From Cymbomonas tetramitiformis (lineage: Eukaryota > Chlorophyta > Pyramimonadophyceae > Pyramimonadales > Pyramimonadaceae): a stretch of DNA of 47,239 nucleotides. A program made the position numbers and the translations under genes. Below the pieces are notes generated by a model that was not told where the DNA came from, did no database searches, and saw nothing but the letters and a program-made list of their open reading frames with translations. Numbering within the stretch: position 1 is the first letter of the stretch; each line of letters opens with the position of its first letter. The stretch is taken from positions 1-47,239 of the forward strand of contig LGRX02035217.1 in the NCBI GenBank assembly GCA_001247695.2, written 5' to 3'. Positions 41,961 to 47,239 of the stretch are shown piece after piece.

Positions 41961-42715
41961 CCTGAGAATTGTTCCGGTGAGGTCTGGCGACCTTCGAAAC
42001 TCTGAAAATGCATTTAAGGATGCCATTAAACAGTTCAAACGTCACCGGAAAGGCCAAACACATCAGCCAAAATATTTGTGTGCAAAATATGCGAATAATT
42101 GCCCGTTTGCCAAAAATATCTGCTAAATCCAAAGCCGTGATCATGCTTGCGACAACGCAAGTTGGAACCAGCTTCTACTAACCGAATCAAACTATCAACG
42201 CAAGGGCGCCAAAGAAATTGCCTATAGTGTACCCGAGTCACGAATATAGAATTGATATCGCCTAACGTGTATTTGTAACATCCATTTTACACTAGGAGAC
42301 GCCCTTTCGCTTTTATAACGATCTCTTCTCATTTCACCTCCGCAAAGCGACCTCGCAAGGATAAAATGTCGGTGCACGGTTTGAGGCTCTCCTGAATTGG
42401 GTCAAGGTCCTAACAAATGTGCTTGCCCAGCACTCTCCGTAAATGCTGCTGGGTACCCTCTCCTTTTTGTTGCCATAATAGGGGGGTTTCTCGCCATGCA
42501 GAATTGTGGGGCTGGGTGCAGAATTTTCGGCTGGATGCAGAATTTTCCGAGAAAAAGTGACCCGAACCCTTAGAAATACCATTTGAGTTCGTGTTCTGTC
42601 AAAATTTCTCAGGAAATTCTGCATCCGCTATCGCCATCGCCAACAGCATGACTATTGCCATTTTGCCGGTACTTCAAATACCACTTCAAACGAAATGCCG
42701 CGACGTTTCTTTTTC
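41961..42715. other. No gene seen
   Basis: Unassigned. Three copies of TGCAGAATTTT-like sequence lie at 42498-42550, with an inverted AAATTCTGCATCC at about 42613. Confidence 0.4.
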
Positions 42716-42727
42716 CCGTACGTCAGG

Positions 42728-43015
42728 TTTACTTCGCGCACTTTGGGTTTATTGATTTCACGTACTTATTTCGCGTACTTTGGGTTGATAACTTTCGCGC
42801 ACTTTCGGTTTTCCCGTACTTTGGGTGTATTTCGCGTACTTTGGGTTTATCATTTTCGCATACTCTGGGTTTATTTCGCGTACTCTGGGTTGATTTGTTT
42901 CACGTACTTTGGGTTTAATATTTTCGCGTACTTTGGGTTTATTTCGCGTGCGTTGGGCTGACTTATTTCACGTACTTTGGGTTTATTATTTTCGCGTACG
43001 TTGGGTTACTTCTCG
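42728..43015. repeat. TTTCGCGTACTTTGGGTTTA tandem array
   Basis: About 13-15 imperfect units of roughly 20-25 bp with alternating TTTCACGTAC and TTTCGCGTAC starts and a constant CTTTGGGTT core. Lengths vary, so the two open frames through it are not meaningful. Confidence 0.9.
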
Positions 43016-43165
43016 CGACAAATTTCTCTTTTCATGGCGACAACATGTCACTAATAGTGGCATTTTGTTTCATGTCGACAAATTGTCCCCGTGCGGGACT
43101 TTTTGTCGTGGCGACAGATTTCCCCAATGGTGACAAAAATCCCCGCATGGTGACAAATTTACCAC
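43015..43165. repeat. GGCGACAAAT-type repeats
   Basis: GCGACAAATTTC, GGCGACAACATG, GTCGACAAATTG, GGCGACAGATTTCC, GGTGACAAAAATCC and GGTGACAAATTTACC follow each other at roughly 20-35-bp spacing. Confidence 0.7.
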
Positions 43166-43823
43166 GTTACTATGTTGTTTATCGGGTGGCTTATTCGCCT
43201 GGGACAAATCAACGCACTTATCCCGAGGCAGCTAGGGTTTCCGCCTTGGAAGTACGCGATATTTCACTAAGTGGCAAAAGCTCGCATACGCTCGCAGGGT
43301 CACTGTGATTTAATTACAAATTACAAAAAGAACGCAAGTAGATTGCAACAATTTGCAATCTACTGTGATACTGCCAATTTGCTCTCGTCAGTTTGTTGAC
43401 CCGCCTGGGTTCACTACACTATAGCTTCCATATGACAGCCCAGTCATATGCTCTTCCTTCATTATCAGTATCATCATCATCATCGTCGTCGTCGTCGTCA
43501 TCATCACAAGCACAAGTTTGTTACCGATCGTCGTTTCCCAAGTCGAAATTTGTCATCCACTAAATGATGTATGCCCATTCTCTCTTTATCTGAGCTATGC
43601 TCATGCTGACAGCCATATCCCTCCTCCGTATTCAGAACTGCTTGGCGAATGTCACCCTGATCTATAAGACAAACCTCAAATCTTGCACTTTCGTTTCGGA
43701 GATAATAAATCCTGAGACGGTTTGCCTGGATATCTCCATCTAATTTTGCAAACCTCAGCCACCTAGTGTGTTACGGGGCTATCGTTGGCGACTCTTTCGC
43801 ACTCAGATCAGGGAACCCTTTCC
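43166..43823. other. No gene; trinucleotide repeat
   Basis: Contains ATC/GTC repeats (TCATCATCATCATCGTCGTC and onward) at 43471-43506. Otherwise nothing recognised. Confidence 0.5.
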
Positions 43824-45074
43824 CTAAGGCATCGCGGCACTCTGACTTAGGTGGTGCATGCCAAGCGAGTCCTTGGCGCTGTCCGGTGCTGCTGGAGGTG
43901 AGCCATCTGCGGACGCCAGCGTCACTGCCAGTGCCCCGGTGCTGTCTGCTGCTGTGGGCGAGGGCAGCAGAGCTCGTTCACACAGTGCGCTCTGCACCAT
44001 GACGCCCACACGCTCTCCATGTGCAGCTATACTGCATTCCACGACTGCAGCATCGCGCTTGGCCGTTGTTGCCTCATCCTGTTTGCACAGCACTATTGTG
44101 GTTCTGCTGGCCGCAGCTGCTGGGGATTGTGATTCGCCCGCCACCATCTTCGCCGGTGCCAGTGCCCCGGTGCTCTCTGCTGCTATGGCCGCGGGCAGTG
44201 CACCTGGTATGATCTGATCCAAGGTCTCCAAATACTCCGTGCCAGCTGGCAAGTGGAGCTCGGTGGCCCTGTCACTACAGGCTGCTGGCGCAACCATGTC
44301 CGCTCGGCACGCTCCCAGCGATGTGCTGCCGGCCGCCTGCGCCTCGCTGGGTTCCATGCCTCCCCCATCACCACCTCCGCCAGCGCCGATGCTGTGGGTG
44401 CAGCAGCTGCATTGGCCATGCTCAAGATGCCCGCATGAGCTCTGTTCTAGATCGTCTGGTGTCTGTACGGCGGCTGCTGGATGGCATGCCAGGCCTGCAG
44501 CGTCACAGCTCGCCACCGCGACGACCGCGCCTGCTCGGTGAGCTGTCATTGGTGCGCTGATGACCGGGGCCACGGGGCACTGTGACTCCTGCACCACACC
44601 CTGTGACGGTGTGGGCATTGCCGTGCCGGCCACGGCTAAAGCCGCAGGGGGTAGTAATTCAAGCGCTGAGGCTTCCTCTTCGCCGGTCCCTCTAGGCTCC
44701 CCATCCTCAACTCCGAGGCTAGGTGCTGGGATCGTGGCAGCATGGCTCGCTGTCGTGGCTTCCTTGGATTGGCTGACGGTCATTCGTGTGGTGCCATCAC
44801 TCGCCAGTGTCTTAGGTTCTAGGAGCACCTGGGAGACTGGTTGTGCGGATGGGTGCAACGAAATCGTGTCACGCGCATCGCTGGAGGGTTCAGGCGGCCA
44901 GGGGGGCGAGAGCTCCTGCTGCGGGTGAGCTTGTCCCGCTCCCTCGGCTGCTTTCCTCTTCTCCGCGTCCAGCTTTGTGAGGTAAAATATCAAACTGATG
45001 CGATGAGAAGCCGGCTCTGGAAGGAAGATCCCGGAGTTGCCGTGTTCACCCACCTGTTGTGCCAGCGCCGCCAC
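43824..45074 (-). CDS. Ala/Ser-rich open frame of uncertain status
   Basis: The minus strand is open for 416 codons, but the 5' limit is a GTG and the first in-frame ATG is about codon 97. A candidate acceptor (GCATCAG, about 44988) would make it an internal or last exon starting near FDILPHKAG or YLTKLDAEKRKAAEGAG. Most of it is low-complexity A/S/P/E-rich sequence. A roughly 250-bp duplication inside it gives ESTGALAPAKMVAGESQSPA and later DSTGALAVTLASADGSPPAA. Stop-free GC-rich DNA can produce such frames by chance. No family is recognised. Confidence 0.35.
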   Translation of the reverse strand: MAALAQQVGEHGNSGIFLPEPASHRISLIFYLTKLDAEKRKAAEGAGQAHPQQELSPPWPPEPSSDARDTISLHPSAQPVSQVLLEPKTLASDGTTRMTVSQSKEATTASHAATIPAPSLGVEDGEPRGTGEEEASALELLPPAALAVAGTAMPTPSQGVVQESQCPVAPVISAPMTAHRAGAVVAVASCDAAGLACHPAAAVQTPDDLEQSSCGHLEHGQCSCCTHSIGAGGGGDGGGMEPSEAQAAGSTSLGACRADMVAPAACSDRATELHLPAGTEYLETLDQIIPGALPAAIAAESTGALAPAKMVAGESQSPAAAASRTTIVLCKQDEATTAKRDAAVVECSIAAHGERVGVMVQSALCERALLPSPTAADSTGALAVTLASADGSPPAAPDSAKDSLGMHHLSQSAAMP

Positions 45075-45284
45075 GTCATCAAGGGCACCGATTTATTATG
45101 CTCACGCTTCTAGTGCACGTGGCTACAAACGACAAAGGGCGGCACAATAGCAATCGGCAGAGGTGTGGGCTTGCAAGTGGGCGCCGCCGCAATGCACGTC
45201 GCTGCTCGCGGTTCGCATGTTTAGCAGTCTTCCCGTATGCCAGTATGCCCATCTGCCAGGCTCAGCAACCGGAAAATCTGCTGG

Positions 45285-45540
45285 CCAGGCATCTCATCGG
45301 TCACATCTGTCGACCGTCCCATCAGTTAAATATGCCAACCAACCCTATCATCGGTTGTATCTGCCAGCGACCCCTCCCATCCCTCGCATTCACTGGCCAG
45401 CCCTCAGATCGGTCAAATTTACTGGCCAGCCCTCAGATCGGTCAAATTTACTGGCCAGCCCTCAGATCGGTCACATCTGCCAACCTTCCCGTCAGACGAA
45501 TCTGCCGACTGGCCTTCCCATTGGTCACATCTGCCGTCAA
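45285..45540. repeat. 29-bp tandem array
   Basis: ACTGGCCAGCCCTCAGATCG plus GTCAAATTT starts at 45392, 45421 and 45450 (nearly exact). More diverged copies with TCGGTCACATCTGCC extend to both sides. The period is 29 bp, so overlapping open frames cycle through all frames and are not evidence of a protein. Confidence 0.85.
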
Positions 45541-47194
45541 CTTCATCGCCCGCATCTACGGCTCATCTCACTGGCCTGGTCTCACCTCTGCATCTCCGCT
45601 GCGGTGAAACATCGCTACGCCCTGTTGGATACCCACCAATGGCTTGTGAGGAATGCGTGATGCATCACCATTGACCATCGAGCCGGGAACTAAAGTCGAC
45701 GAGTGAGAGACAGGAGCTGGGGCACGCAGTCGATTTGAAGGGAGAGGCAGCGAGGCGCGATGGATCGGCCACAGATTGTTTAAAGCTGCTGCATCCCGAA
45801 TGCACGAGGCCCGAAGACAGGTGGTTCTGAATTGGGCGCGTCAACTGACTCGAGTGTTCTATGTGCACTGTGCGCACTGTGTCACCTCGGCCGCCTGGGC
45901 TTCACAGTCGCGGGAAGCCCACGACGGCGTCTATAAATGAGGTGCCGGCCCCAGCTGTGCCATGACTGAGGATTGTGATGCCAGGTAGACGGTTGGGGTA
46001 GCTTCTTTGGGGGTGCACGTGCTTCCTCCAAACTGATGCCACGTCAAACACTTTGCCGCGCATCTCACTCAGCGCCTCAGCGCCACCTGAACCGCATCGT
46101 GTCGGTACGTTAAGATGCCACAGCGCGGGCACACCATGCAGTGCTCGCCCCGCGCGTCAACCACCTCTCCGCAAGCACGTCATCGACCTCTCCGCAAGCA
46201 TCAGTCATGCCGTATTCAGCACGGATAACTCTCGGATCGTTGAACTCAGGACCCCAAATGGGGGCGCAGACCAATCACCACCCCGATTGGCTGCAGTCTG
46301 CGGGCACCATCCGGAGGCGGGCAGTCGCCACCTTGCACGCCAAGCTAGGTACGAACGCTTGTGCGGTGGGGCGTTGGTAGATGGATAGCTCTTTCTGATA
46401 CACCGGTGGATTTGCGCTAAAGCCGGCAGCCCTGAGGGGAGCCCAAGCTTCTCAGGAGGCGCCCCTGCTCCCTTACCGCCGCCCCCCTCACCGCCAAGGC
46501 CGCCTCCCTACAACTTACACGCCGGCGATGAGCGAGTGGTCCCTGCTCCCCGTGCTCGCGGAAGAGCCGGTGGTGCGGGACCAGCCCCCGCACCACCGGG
46601 AACCATGTCGAAAGGTGCTTCCACGCAAGCGCCCAGGAAGTCAGCCGGCCCGTTGCTGCAAGCTGCTGAGCCGACGTAGTCCGAGGCCGCCCCTCTGCCA
46701 CTCAGCGGCTGCCTCGTGGCCTTCGCCTGCTCCCCAAGCGCGTCGTTCCGGCAATCTTCCGCAGGCGCTCCTGCATGCTGGTGTGGTGCTTCAGACCCCG
46801 CTCTGCAGCCGGCCCAGGAGATCCCTCTCGAACCGGGGCGGGGGGGGGAGGGGCACTGGCACAAGAGAAGGAGCTGCGCCAGGGGACCTGCCAGCTTCCC
46901 TAGCAATGACGGGTTCGAACCCTTCTCGCCTGCAATCCGCATGCATTCTCCAAGGGGCCAGTGGCTCGAGGGCGGCTTGGCGGAGAGAGCGCGCGCAGAA
47001 GAGACTAGGCCTCTCGAGGTGCGAGGACGGGGATTTGGGTGGTTGCCCGGTAGTGAGGCGCGGGTGGTGCTTGCCTGACGTAGTTCAAGCGCTTGGCAGT
47101 ACTGAGGAAGCATGTAGTAACACCCTGAGAAGCGCGATCCCTGCGCCCGACACCTTGGCCCACTCAATAAGATGTCCAACAAGCCAAGCACCAA
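45541..47194. other. No secure gene
   Basis: GC-rich DNA with open frames on both strands (for example minus 46508-47194) but no motif. GGGTTCGAACCC at about 46910 resembles a tRNA B box but has no tRNA around it. Confidence 0.35.
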
Positions 47195-47239
47195 CGGTCA
47201 CGCAACTCTGTCACACGGTCACGCAACTCTGTCACACGG
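47195..47239. repeat. 21-bp tandem repeat cut by the window edge
   Basis: GGTCACGCAACTCTGTCACA plus C occurs twice and runs into the end of the window. Confidence 0.8.

Noticed and set aside
41635..42144. 169-codon minus-strand frame
   Set aside because: It runs over degenerate GGAAACAAGTC repeats and has no motif.
45059..45660. Two overlapping frames of 165-182 codons
   Set aside because: They cross a 29-bp tandem array in different frames, so neither shows selection for a protein.
46860..46960. Possible tRNA around GGGTTCGAACCC
   Set aside because: No A box at the right distance, and no acceptor or anticodon stem can be formed on either strand.
1..47239. CRISPR arrays, bacterial operons, phage genes
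   Set aside because: Tandem repeats here lack the unique-spacer pattern and no associated genes occur; gene structure is eukaryotic.

Overview
The window is nuclear DNA of a eukaryote. Genes are split by GT-AG introns, some exons are only 18-75 nt long, non-coding DNA is extensive, and there are many tandem arrays and several classes of transposable element. No bacterial operons or phage genes are visible. The best-preserved host gene is a plant-type (EDR1/CTR1-like) protein kinase, and two telomere-like runs of the TTTAGGG type occur inside the window. A green-lineage alga, perhaps prasinophyte-like, is the best guess. It is an inference, not an identification.

Layout. 1-4430: a Q/A-rich exon candidate, then a very homogeneous 454-bp satellite (six copies, the first with a 40-bp deletion). 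4431-17750: mostly non-coding DNA with three more minisatellites. Short minus-strand exons with strong splice sites and compatible phases are scattered through it (5496-5627, 11308-12036, 14394-16344). I read these as the distal exons of one large minus-strand gene. Its first exon (23707-25275) encodes a transglutaminase-like plus kinase protein, and small exons at 22244, 21720 and possibly 21500 continue it as a coiled coil. 18622-21082: a transposon with two near-identical 437-bp terminal inverted repeats sits in the presumed intron in opposite orientation. It encodes one 322-aa protein that carries RNase III-like motifs.

25276-34000: unassigned DNA, an ATTC microsatellite, hairpins, then the remains of a CACTA-type (Tnp2-like) transposase gene on the minus strand. 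Its introns are packed with short GTACCCGGCATGTAC-type inverted motifs. The central part of the gene is missing or occupied by other repeats, including a 645-bp element with a CAAT target duplication. 34399-39174: the first two thirds of a Ty1/copia polyprotein (gag, CCHC knuckle, a long linker with two membrane segments, aspartic protease, integrase up to the second Asp). It is cut by a second retroelement (39175-41430) made of a 525-aa coiled-coil ORF1, an in-frame TAG and a GIY-YIG-like extension. 41430-47239: degenerate repeats, two short tandem arrays, an Ala-rich minus-strand ORF of uncertain status, and unassigned DNA.

Two systems look most worth following: the long-TIR element whose only gene resembles RNase III, and the ORF1-TAG-GIY-YIG retroelement. 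The exon chain of the kinase/coiled-coil gene was assembled by eye from splice signals and phase. It is a model, not a demonstrated transcript.
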